From Cyprinodon diabolis (taxonomy: Eukaryota; Chordata; Actinopteri; Cyprinodontiformes; Cyprinodontidae), in the NCBI GenBank assembly GCA_030533445.1, contig JARPUW010000287.1, positions 62,001 to 126,000 on the forward strand: a DNA stretch of 64,000 nucleotides. Direction: 5' to 3'. Below are positions 25,801 through 37,988 of the stretch, one piece after another. Numbering within the stretch: the stretch's first letter is position 1; each line of letters starts with the position of its first letter. The notes below the pieces were generated by a model that was not told the DNA's origin, did no database searches, and was given only the letters and a program-made list of their open reading frames with translations. A program made the position numbers and the translations under genes.

Positions 25801-26443
25801 CAGAAAAGATCATGGCTGTATCATTAATGGTTTGTCTGTTACAACTCCAGAGGCCAAAATGGCATTATCTCACTGTGAAAAGAGCGTTTTGGCCTCAACT
25901 TCTGATTTGAAGCTTGAAAATAAAAACATCTGCTCAAATCTACTTTATATTGTTAGTTTTTAGCTCTAGATGATTGCCAGAAAAGATCATGGCTGTATCA
26001 TTAATGGTTTGTCTGTTACAACTCCAGAGGCCAAAATGGCATTATCTCACTGTGAAAAGAGCGTTTTGGCCTCAACTTCTGATTTGAAGCTTGGAACCAA
26101 AAACATCTGCTCAAATCTACTTTATATTGTTAGTTTTCAGCTCTAGATGATTGCCAGAAAAGATCATGGCTGTATCATTAATGGTTTGTCTGTTACAACT
26201 CCAGAGGCCAAAATGGCATTATCTCACTGTGAAAAGAGCGTTTTGGCCTCAACCTTCTGATTTGAAGCTTGGAACCAAAAACATCTGCTCAAAACTACTT
26301 TATATTGTTAGTTTTCAGCTCTAGATGATTGTCAGAAAAGATCATGGCTGTGTCATTAATGGTTTGTCTGTTACAACTCCAGAGGCCAAAATGGCATTAT
26401 CTCACTGTGAAAAGAACGTTTTGGCCTCAAAATCTGATTTGAA
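22891..26443 (+). repeat. HOR positions 5-20 with 4-monomer insertion (20 monomers)
   Basis: Runs 5 to 12, then four extra monomers at 24313-25023 (CAAC end; L-K without AAATATC; TGACTG-TCTTTT; G-R with CAACC), then 13 to 20 ending at 26443 (X at 25912). The inserted set resembles positions 4-5 and 9 followed by the 11/12-type monomer at about 19.7 kb. The 25-mer at 29996 has the same insertion plus a TAATGG-M monomer, so the two insertions are related. Confidence 0.87.
24313..25023 (+). repeat. Four-monomer insertion (711 bp) inside an HOR
   Basis: Lies between position 12 and the F monomer (position 13, starts 25024). Order: G...CAAC, L-K, G-TGACTG-TCTTTT, G-R-CAACC. It matches the insertion at 32128-33016 except that the TAATGG-M monomer is missing, which suggests one original insertion and a later one-monomer loss, or the reverse. 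Confidence 0.83.
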
Positions 26444-29400
26444 GCTTGGAACCAAAAACATCTGCTCAAATCTACTGTATATTGTTAGTTTTCAGCTCTA
26501 GATGATTGCCAGAAAAGATCATGGCTGTATCATTAATGGTTTGTCTGTTACAACTCCAGAGGCCAAAATGGCATTATCTCACTGTGAAAAGAGCGTTTTG
26601 GCCTCAACCTTCTGATTTGAAGCTGGGAACCAAAAACATCTGCTCAAATCTACTTTATATTGTTAGTTTTCAGCTCTAGATGATTGCCAGAAAAGATCAT
26701 GGCTGTATCATTAATGGTTTGTCTGTTACAACTCCAGAGGCCAAAATGGCATTATCTCACTGTGAAAAGAGCGTTTTGGCCTCAATTTCTGATTTGAAGC
26801 TTGGAACCAAAAACATCTGCTCAAATCTACTTTATATTGTTAGTTTTCAGCTCTAGATGATTGCCAGAAAAGATCATGGCTGTATCATTAATGGTTTGTC
26901 TGTTACAACTCCAGAGGACAAAATGGCATTATCTCACTGTGAAAAGAGCGTTTTGGCCTCAACCTTCTGATTTGAAGCTGGGAACCAAAAACATCTGCTC
27001 AAATCTACTTTATATTGTTAGTTTTCAGCTCTAGATGATTGCCAGAAAAGATCATGGCTGTATCATTAATGGTTTGTCTGTTACAACTCCAGAGGCCAAA
27101 ATGGCATTATCTCACTGTGAAAAGAGCGTTTTGGCCTCAACTTCTGATTTGAAGCTTGGAACCAAAAACATCTGCTCAAATCTACTTTATATTGTTAGTT
27201 TTCAGCTCTAGATGATTGCCAGAAAAGATCATGGCTGTATCATTAATGGTTTGTCTGTTACAACTCCAGAGGCCAAAATGGCATTATCTCACTGTGAAAT
27301 AAGCGTTTTGGCCTCAACCTTCTGATTTGAAGCTGGGAACCAAAAACATCTGCTCAAATCTACTTTATATTGTTAGTTTTCAGCTCTAGATGATTGCCAG
27401 AAAAGATCATGGCTGTATCATTAATGGTTTGTCTTTTACAACTCCAGAGGCCAAAATGGCATTATCTCACTGTGAAAAGAGCGTTTTGGCCTCAACCTTC
27501 TGATTTGAAGCTGGGAACCAAAAACATCTGCTCAAATCTACTTTATATTGTTAGTTTTCAGCTCTAGATGATTGCCAGAAAAGATCATGGCTGTATCATT
27601 AATGGTTTGTCTGTTACAACTCCAGAGGCCAAAATGGCATTATCTCACTGTGAAAAGAGCGTTTTGGCCTCAACTTCTGATTTGAAGCTTGGAACCAAAA
27701 ACATCTGCTCAAATCTACTTTATATTGTTAGTTTTCAGCTCTAGATGATTGCCAGAAAAGATCATGGCTGTATCATTAATGGTTTGTCTGTTACAACTCC
27801 AGAGGCCAAAATGGCATTATCTCACTGTGAAATAAGCGTTTTGGCCTCAACCTTCTGATTTGAAGCTGGGAACCAAAAACATCTGCTCAAATCTACTTTA
27901 TATTGTTAGTTTTCAGCTCTAGATGATTGCCAGAAAAGATCATGACTGTATCATTAATGGTTTGTCTTTTACAACTCCAGAGGCCAAAATGGCATTATCT
28001 CACTGTGAAAAGAGCGTTTTGGCCTCAACCTTCTGATTTGAAGCTGGGAACCAAAAACATCTGCTCAAATCTACTTTATATTGTTAGTTTTCAGCTCTAG
28101 ATGATTGCCAGAAAAGATCATGGCTGTATCATTAATAGTTTGTCTGTTACAACTCCAGAGGCCAAAATGGCATTATCTCACTGTGAAATGAGCGTTTTGG
28201 CCTCAACCTTCTGATTTGAAGCTGGGAACCAAAAACATCTGCTCAAATCTACTTTATATTGTTAGTTTTCAGCTCTAGATGATTGCCAGAAAAGATCATG
28301 GCTGTATCATTAATGGTTTGTCTGTTACAACTCCAGAGGCCAAAATGGCATTATCTCACTGTGAAAAGAGCGTTTTGGCCTCAATTTCTGATTTGAAGCT
28401 TGGAACCAAAAACATCTGCTCAAATCTACTTTATATTGTTAGTTTTCAGCTCTAGATGATTGCCAGAAAAGATCATGGCTGTATCATTAATGGTTTGTCT
28501 GTTACAACTCCAGAGGCCAAAATGGCATTATCTCACTGTGAAAAGAGCGTTTTGGCCTCAACCTTCTGATTTGAAGCTGGGAACCAAAAACATCTGCTCA
28601 AATCTACTTTATATTGTTAGTTTTCAGCTCTAGATGATTGCCAGAAAAGATCATGGCTGTATCATTAATGGTTTGTCTGTTACAACTCCAGAGGCCAAAA
28701 TGGCATTATCTCACTGTGAAAAGAGCTTTTTGGACTCAACCTTCTGATTTGAAGCTGGGAACCAAAAACATCTGCTCAAATCTACTTTATATTGTTAGTT
28801 TTCAGCTCTAGATGATTGCCAGAAAAGATCATGGCTGTATCATTAATGGTTTGTCTGTTACAACTCCAGAGGCCAAAATGGCATTATCTCACTGTGAAAA
28901 GAGCGTTTTGGCCTCAACTTCTGATTTGAAGCTTGGAACCAAAAATATCTGCTCAAATCTACTTTATATTGTTAGTTTTCAGCTCTAGATGATTGCCAGA
29001 AAAGATCATGGCTGTATCATTAATGGTTTGTCTGTTACAACTCCAGAGGCCAAAATGGCATTATCTCACTGTGAAATAAGCGTTTTGGCCTCAACCTTCT
29101 GATTTGAAGCTGGGAACCAAAAACATCTGCTCAAATCTACTTTATATTGTTAGTTTTCAGCTCTAGATGATTGCCAGAAAAGATCATGACTGTATCATTA
29201 ATGGTTTGTCTTTTACAACTCCAGAGGCCAAAATGGCATTATATCACTGTGAAAAGAGCGTTTTGGCCTCAACCTTCTGATTTGAAGCTGGGAACCAAAA
29301 ACATCTGCTCAAATCTACTTTATATTGTTAGTTTTCAGCTCTAGATGATTGCCAGAAAAGATCATGGCTGTATCATTAATGGTTTGTCTGTTACAACTCC

Positions 29401-29995
29401 AGAGGCCAAAATGGCATTATCTCACTGTGAAAAGAGCGTTTTGGCCTCAACTTCTGATTTGAAGCTTGAAAATAAAAACATCTGCTCAAATCTACTTTAT
29501 ATTGTTAGTTTTTAGCTCTAGATGATTGCCAGAAAAGATCATGGCTGTATCATTAATGGTTTGTCTGTTACAACTCCAGAGGCCAAAATGGCATTATCTC
29601 ACTGTGAAAAGAGCGTTTTGGCCTCAACTTCTGATTTGAAGCTTGGAACCAAAAACATCTGCTCAAATCTACTTTATATTGTTAGTTTTCAGCTCTAGAT
29701 GATTGCCAGAAAAGATCATGGCTGTATCATTAATGGTTTGTCTGTTACAACTCCAGAGGCCAAAATGGCATTATCTCACTGTGAAAAGAGCGTTTTGGCC
29801 TCAACCTTCTGATTTGAAGCTTGGAACCAAAAACATCTGCTCAAAACTACTTTATATTGTTAGTTTTCAGCTCTAGATGATTGTCAGAAAAGATCATGGC
29901 TGTGTCATTAATGGTTTGTCTGTTACAACTCCAGAGGCCAAAATGGCATTATCTCACTGTGAAAAGAACGTTTTGGCCTCAAAATCTGATTTGAA
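26444..29995 (+). repeat. Full 20-mer HOR, marked subtype (3,552 bp)
   Basis: Canonical order of 20 with three private markers: GAGGACAAAA in position 3 (26914), TTGGACTC in the F monomer (about 28731) and ATATCACTG for ATCTCACTG in position 16 (about 29252). The same three occur together in the HORs at 34437 and 52554, defining a subtype. X at 29464. Confidence 0.95.
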
Positions 29996-32900
29996 GCTTG
30001 GAACCAAAAACATCTGCTCAAATCTACTGTATATTGTTAGTTTTCAGCTCTAGATGATTGCCAGAAAAGATCATGGCTGTATCATTAATGGTTTGTCTGT
30101 TACAACTCCAGAGGCCAAAATGGCATTATCTCACTGTGAAAAGAGCGTTTTGGCCTCAACCTTCTGATTTGAAGCTGGGAACCAAAAACATCTGCTCAAA
30201 TCTACTTTATATTGTTAGTTTTCAGCTCTAGATGATTGCCAGAAAAGATCATGGCTGTATCATTAATGGTTTGTCTGTTACAACTCCAGAGGCCAAAATG
30301 GCATTATCTCACTGTGAAAAGAGCGTTTTGGCCTCAATTTCTGATTTGAAGCTTGGAACCAAAAACATCTGCTCAAATCTACTTTATATTGTTAGTTTTC
30401 AGCTCTAGATGATTGCCAGAAAAGATCATGGCTGTATCATTAATGGTTTGTCTGTTACAACTCCAGAGGCCAAAATGGCATTATCTCACTGTGAAAAGAG
30501 CGTTTTGGCCTCAACCTTCTGATTTGAAGCTGGGAACCAAAAACATCTGCTCAAATCTACTTTATATTGTTAGTTTTCAGCTCTAGATGATTGCCAGAAA
30601 AGATCATGGCTGTATCATTAATGGTTTGTCTGTTACAACTCCAGAGGCCAAAATGGCATTATCTCACTGTGAAAAGAGCGTTTTGGCCTCAACTTCTGAT
30701 TTGAAGCTTGGAACCAAAAACATCTGCTCAAATCTACTTTATATTGTTAGTTTTCAGCTCTAGATGATTGCCAGAAAAGATCATGGCTGTATCATTAATG
30801 GTTTGTCTGTTACAACTCCAGAGGCCAAAATGGCATTATCTCACTGTGAAATAAGCGTTTTGGCCTCAACCTTCTGATTTGAAGCTGGGAACCAAAAACA
30901 TCTGCTCAAATCTACTTTATATTGTTAGTTTTCAGCTCTAGATGATTGCCAGAAAAGATCATGGCTGTATCATTAATGGTTTGTCTTTTACAACTCCAGA
31001 GGCCAAAATGGCATTATCTCACTGTGAAAAGAGCGTTTTGGCCTCAACCTTCTGATTTGAAGCTGGGAACCAAAAACATCTGCTCAAATCTACTTTATAT
31101 TGTTAGTTTTCAGCTCTAGATGATTGCCAGAAAAGATCATGGCTGTATCATTAATGGTTTGTCTGTTACAACTCCAGAGGCCAAAATGGCATTATCTCAC
31201 TGTGAAAAGAGCGTTTTGGCCTCAACTTCTGATTTGAAGCTTGGAACCAAAAACATCTGCTCAAATCTACTTTATATTGTTAGTTTTCAGCTCTAGATGA
31301 TTGCCAGAAAAGATCATGGCTGTATCATTAATGGTTTGTCTGTTACAACTCCAGAGGCCAAAATGGCATTATCTCACTGTGAAATAAGCGTTTTGGCCTC
31401 AACCTTCTGATTTGAAGCTGGGAACCAAAAACATCTGCTCAAATCTACTTTATATTGTTAGTTTTCAGCTCTAGATGATTGCCAGAAAAGATCATGACTG
31501 TATCATTAATGGTTTGTCTTTTACAACTCCAGAGGCCAAAATGGCATTATCTCACTGTGAAAAGAGCGTTTTGGCCTCAACCTTCTGATTTGAAGCTGGG
31601 AACCAAAAACATCTGCTCAAATCTACTTTATATTGTTAGTTTTCAGCTCTAGATGATTGCCAGAAAAGATCATGGCTGTATCATTAATAGTTTGTCTGTT
31701 ACAACTCCAGAGGCCAAAATGGCATTATCTCACTGTGAAATGAGCGTTTTGGCCTCAACCTTCTGATTTGAAGCTGGGAACCAAAAACATCTGCTCAAAT
31801 CTACTTTATATTGTTAGTTTTCAGCTCTAGATGATTGCCAGAAAAGATCATGGCTGTATCATTAATGGTTTGTCTGTTACAACTCCAGAGGCCAAAATGG
31901 CATTATCTCACTGTGAAAAGAGCGTTTTGGCCTCAATTTCTGATTTGAAGCTTGGAACCAAAAACATCTGCTCAAATCTACTTTATATTGTTAGTTTTCA
32001 GCTCTAGATGATTGCCAGAAAAGATCATGGCTGTATCATTAATGGTTTGTCTGTTACAACTCCAGAGGCCAAAATGGCATTATCTCACTGTGAAAAGAGC
32101 GTTTTGGCCTCAACCTTCTGATTTGAAGCTGGGAACCAAAAACATCTGCTCAAATCTACTTTATATTGTTAGTTTTCAGCTCTAGATGATTGCCAGAAAA
32201 GATCATGGCTGTATCATTAATGGTTTGTCTGTTACAACTCCAGAGGCCAAAATGGCATTATCTCACTGTGAAAAGAGCGTTTTGGCCTCAACTTCTGATT
32301 TGAAGCTTGGAACCAAAAACATCTGCTCAAATCTACTTTATATTGTTAGTTTTCAGCTCTAGATGATTGCCAGAAAAGATCATGGCTGTATCATTAATGG
32401 TTTGTCTGTTACAACTCCAGAGGCCAAAATGGCATTATCTCACTGTGAAATAAGCGTTTTGGCCTCAACCTTCTGATTTGAAGCTGGGAACCAAAAACAT
32501 CTGCTCAAATCTACTTTATATTGTTAGTTTTCAGCTCTAGATGATTGCCAGAAAAGATCATGACTGTATCATTAATGGTTTGTCTTTTACAACTCCAGAG
32601 GCCAAAATGGCATTATCTCACTGTGAAAAGAGCGTTTTGGCCTCAACCTTCTGATTTGAAGCTGGGAACCAAAAACATCTGCTCAAATCTACTTTATATT
32701 GTTAGTTTTCAGCTCTAGATGATTGCCAGAAAAGATCATGGCTGTATCATTAATGGTTTGTCTGTTACAACTCCAGAGGCCAAAATGGCATTATCTCACT
32801 GTGAAATGAGCGTTTTGGCCTCAACCTTCTGATTTGAAGCTGGGAACCAAAAACATCTGCTCAAATCTACTTTATATTGTTAGTTTTCAGCTCTAGATGA

Positions 32901-34436
32901 TTGCCAGAAAAGATCATGGCTGTATCATTAATGGTTTGTCTGTTACAACTCCAGAGGCCAAAATGGCATTATCTCACTGTGAAAAGAGCGTTTTGGCCTC
33001 AACCTTCTGATTTGAAGCTGGGAACCAAAAACATCTGCTCAAATCTACTTTATATTGTTAGTTTTCAGCTCTAGATGATTGCCAGAAAAGATCATGGCTG
33101 TATCATTAATGGTTTGTCTGTTACAACTCCAGAGGCCAAAATGGCATTATCTCACTGTGAAAAGAGCTTTTTGGCCTCAACCTTCTGATTTGAAGCTGGG
33201 AACCAAAAACATCTGCTCAAATCTACTTTATATTGTTAGTTTTCAGCTCTAGATGATTGCCAGAAAAGATCATGGCTGTATCATTAATGGTTTGTCTGTT
33301 ACAACTCCAGAGGCCAAAATGGCATTATCTCACTGTGAAAAGAGCGTTTTGGCCTCAACTTCTGATTTGAAGCTTGGAACCAAAAATATCTGCTCAAATC
33401 TACTTTATATTGTTAGTTTTCAGCTCTAGATGATTGCCAGAAAAGATCATGGCTGTATCATTAATGGTTTGTCTGTTACAACTCCAGAGGCCAAAATGGC
33501 ATTATCTCACTGTGAAATAAGCGTTTTGGCCTCAACCTTCTGATTTGAAGCTGGGAACCAAAAACATCTGCTCAAATCTACTTTATATTGTTAGTTTTCA
33601 GCTCTAGATGATTGCCAGAAAAGATCATGACTGTATCATTAATGGTTTGTCTTTTACAACTCCAGAGGCCAAAATGGCATTATCTCACTGTGAAAAGAGC
33701 GTTTTGGCCTCAACCTTCTGATTTGAAGCTGGGAACCAAAAACATCTGCTCAAATCTACTTTATATTGTTAGTTTTCAGCTCTAGATGATTGCCAGAAAA
33801 GATCATGGCTGTATCATTAATGGTTTGTCTGTTACAACTCCAGAGGCCAAAATGGCATTATCTCACTGTGAAAAGAGCGTTTTGGCCTCAACTTCTGATT
33901 TGAAGCTTGAAAATAAAAACATCTGCTCAAATCTACTTTATATTGTTAGTTTTTAGCTCTAGATGATTGCCAGAAAAGATCATGGCTGTATCATTAATGG
34001 TTTGTCTGTTACAACTCCAGAGGCCAAAATGGCATTATCTCACTGTGAAAAGAGCGTTTTGGCCTCAACTTCTGATTTGAAGCTTGGAACCAAAAACATC
34101 TGCTCAAATCTACTTTATATTGTTAGTTTTCAGCTCTAGATGATTGCCAGAAAAGATCATGGCTGTATCATTAATGGTTTGTCTGTTACAACTCCAGAGG
34201 CCAAAATGGCATTATCTCACTGTGAAAAGAGCGTTTTGGCCTCAACCTTCTGATTTGAAGCTTGGAACCAAAAACATCTGCTCAAAACTACTTTATATTG
34301 TTAGTTTTCAGCTCTAGATGATTGTCAGAAAAGATCATGGCTGTGTCATTAATGGTTTGTCTGTTACAACTCCAGAGGCCAAAATGGCATTATCTCACTG
34401 TGAAAAGAACGTTTTGGCCTCAAAATCTGATTTGAA
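29996..34436 (+). repeat. Expanded 25-mer HOR (4,441 bp)
   Basis: Positions 1 to 12, then five additional monomers (32128-33016), then 13 to 20. X at 33905. It lacks the three markers of its neighbours at 26444 and 34437, so marked and unmarked HORs alternate here. Confidence 0.92.
32128..33016 (+). repeat. Five-monomer insertion (889 bp) inside the 25-mer
   Basis: Order: G...CAAC; L-K without AAATATC; G-TGACTG-TCTTTT; G with M and TAATGG; G-R ending CAACC; then F at 33017. The last two are the distinctive pair seen at about 19.5-19.9 kb, so the insertion is best read as an unequal exchange between a canonical HOR (after position 12) and an HOR of the 17917 type (entering near position 4 or 7). 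Confidence 0.87.
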
Positions 34437-37400
34437 GCTTGGAACCAAAAACATCTGCTCAAATCTACTGTATATTGTTAGTTTTCAGCTCTAGATGATT
34501 GCCAGAAAAGATCATGGCTGTATCATTAATGGTTTGTCTGTTACAACTCCAGAGGCCAAAATGGCATTATCTCACTGTGAAAAGAGCGTTTTGGCCTCAA
34601 CCTTCTGATTTGAAGCTGGGAACCAAAAACATCTGCTCAAATCTACTTTATATTGTTAGTTTTCAGCTCTAGATGATTGCCAGAAAAGATCATGGCTGTA
34701 TCATTAATGGTTTGTCTGTTACAACTCCAGAGGCCAAAATGGCATTATCTCACTGTGAAAAGAGCGTTTTGGCCTCAATTTCTGATTTGAAGCTTGGAAC
34801 CAAAAACATCTGCTCAAATCTACTTTATATTGTTAGTTTTCAGCTCTAGATGATTGCCAGAAAAGATCATGGCTGTATCATTAATGGTTTGTCTGTTACA
34901 ACTCCAGAGGACAAAATGGCATTATCTCACTGTGAAATGAGCGTTTTGGCCTCAACCTTCTGATTTGAAGCTGGGAACCAAAAACATCTGCTCAAATCTA
35001 CTTTATATTGTTAGTTTTCAGCTCTAGATGATTGCCAGAAAAGATCATGGCTGTATCATTAATGGTTTGTCTGTTACAACTCCAGAGGCCAAAATGGCAT
35101 TATCTCACTGTGAAAAGAGCGTTTTGGCCTCAACTTCTGATTTGAAGCTTGGAACCAAAAACATCTGCTCAAATCTACTTTATATTGTTAGTTTTCAGCT
35201 CTAGATGATTGCCAGAAAAGATCATGGCTGTATCATTAATGGTTTGTCTGTTACAACTCCAGAGGCCAAAATGGCATTATCTCACTGTGAAATAAGCGTT
35301 TTGGCCTCAACCTTCTGATTTGAAGCTGGGAACCAAAAACATCTGCTCAAATCTACTTTATATTGTTAGTTTTCAGCTCTAGATGATTGCCAGAAAAGAT
35401 CATGGCTGTATCATTAATGGTTTGTCTTTTACAACTCCAGAGGCCAAAATGGCATTATCTCACTGTGAAAAGAGCGTTTTGGCCTCAACCTTCTGATTTG
35501 AAGCTGGGAACCAAAAACATCTGCTCAAATCTACTTTATATTGTTAGTTTTCAGCTCTAGATGATTGCCAGAAAAGATCATGGCTGTATCATTAATGGTT
35601 TGTCTGTTACAACTCCAGAGGCCAAAATGGCATTATCTCACTGTGAAAAGAGCGTTTTGGCCTCAACTTCTGATTTGAAGCTTGGAACCAAAAACATCTG
35701 CTCAAATCTACTTTATATTGTTAGTTTTCAGCTCTAGATGATTGCCAGAAAAGATCATGGCTGTATCATTAATGGTTTGTCTGTTACAACTCCAGAGGCC
35801 AAAATGGCATTATCTCACTGTGAAATAAGCGTTTTGGCCTCAACCTTCTGATTTGAAGCTGGGAACCAAAAACATCTGCTCAAATCTACTTTATATTGTT
35901 AGTTTTCAGCTCTAGATGATTGCCAGAAAAGATCATGACTGTATCATTAATGGTTTGTCTTTTACAACTCCAGAGGCCAAAATGGCATTATCTCACTGTG
36001 AAAAGAGCGTTTTGGCCTCAACCTTCTGATTTGAAGCTGGGAACCAAAAACATCTGCTCAAATCTACTTTATATTGTTAGTTTTCAGCTCTAGATGATTG
36101 CCAGAAAAGATCATGGCTGTATCATTAATAGTTTGTCTGTTACAACTCCAGAGGCCAAAATGGCATTATCTCACTGTGAAATGAGCGTTTTGGCCTCAAC
36201 CTTCTGATTTGAAGCTGGGAACCAAAAACATCTGCTCAAATCTACTTTATATTGTTAGTTTTCAGCTCTAGATGATTGCCAGAAAAGATCATGGCTGTAT
36301 CATTAATGGTTTGTCTGTTACAACTCCAGAGGCCAAAATGGCATTATCTCACTGTGAAAAGAGCGTTTTGGCCTCAATTTCTGATTTGAAGCTTGGAACC
36401 AAAAACATCTGCTCAAATCTACTTTATATTGTTAGTTTTCAGCTCTAGATGATTGCCAGAAAAGATCATGGCTGTATCATTAATGGTTTGTCTGTTACAA
36501 CTCCAGAGGCCAAAATGGCATTATCTCACTGTGAAAAGAGCGTTTTGGCCTCAACCTTCTGATTTGAAGCTGGGAACCAAAAACATCTGCTCAAATCTAC
36601 TTTATATTGTTAGTTTTCAGCTCTAGATGATTGCCAGAAAAGATCATGGCTGTATCATTAATGGTTTGTCTGTTACAACTCCAGAGGCCAAAATGGCATT
36701 ATCTCACTGTGAAAAGAGCTTTTTGGACTCAACCTTCTGATTTGAAGCTGGGAACCAAAAACATCTGCTCAAATCTACTTTATATTGTTAGTTTTCAGCT
36801 CTAGATGATTGCCAGAAAAGATCATGGCTGTATCATTAATGGTTTGTCTGTTACAACTCCAGAGGCCAAAATGGCATTATCTCACTGTGAAAAGAGCGTT
36901 TTGGCCTCAACTTCTGATTTGAAGCTTGGAACCAAAAATATCTGCTCAAATCTACTTTATATTGTTAGTTTTCAGCTCTAGATGATTGCCAGAAAAGATC
37001 ATGGCTGTATCATTAATGGTTTGTCTGTTACAACTCCAGAGGCCAAAATGGCATTATCTCACTGTGAAATAAGCGTTTTGGCCTCAACCTTCTGATTTGA
37101 AGCTGGGAACCAAAAACATCTGCTCAAATCTACTTTATATTGTTAGTTTTCAGCTCTAGATGATTGCCAGAAAAGATCATGACTGTATCATTAATGGTTT
37201 GTCTTTTACAACTCCAGAGGCCAAAATGGCATTATATCACTGTGAAAAGAGCGTTTTGGCCTCAACCTTCTGATTTGAAGCTGGGAACCAAAAACATCTG
37301 CTCAAATCTACTTTATATTGTTAGTTTTCAGCTCTAGATGATTGCCAGAAAAGATCATGGCTGTATCATTAATGGTTTGTCTGTTACAACTCCAGAGGCC

Positions 37401-37988
37401 AAAATGGCATTATCTCACTGTGAAAAGAGCGTTTTGGCCTCAACTTCTGATTTGAAGCTTGAAAATAAAAACATCTGCTCAAATCTACTTTATATTGTTA
37501 GTTTTTAGCTCTAGATGATTGCCAGAAAAGATCATGGCTGTATCATTAATGGTTTGTCTGTTACAACTCCAGAGGCCAAAATGGCATTATCTCACTGTGA
37601 AAAGAGCGTTTTGGCCTCAACTTCTGATTTGAAGCTTGGAACCAAAAACATCTGCTCAAATCTACTTTATATTGTTAGTTTTCAGCTCTAGATGATTGCC
37701 AGAAAAGATCATGGCTGTATCATTAATGGTTTGTCTGTTACAACTCCAGAGGCCAAAATGGCATTATCTCACTGTGAAAAGAGCGTTTTGGCCTCAACCT
37801 TCTGATTTGAAGCTTGGAACCAAAAACATCTGCTCAAAACTACTTTATATTGTTAGTTTTCAGCTCTAGATGATTGTCAGAAAAGATCATGGCTGTGTCA
37901 TTAATGGTTTGTCTGTTACAACTCCAGAGGCCAAAATGGCATTATCTCACTGTGAAAAGAACGTTTTGGCCTCAAAATCTGATTTGAA
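34437..37988 (+). repeat. Full 20-mer HOR, marked subtype, second copy (3,552 bp)
   Basis: Same three markers as 26444-29995: GAGGACAAAA at 34907, TTGGACTC at about 36725 and ATATCACTG at about 37234. In addition position 3 carries M (AAATGAGCG, about 34936) where R is expected, a private change. Starts 7,993 bp (45 monomers) after its sister. Confidence 0.95.
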
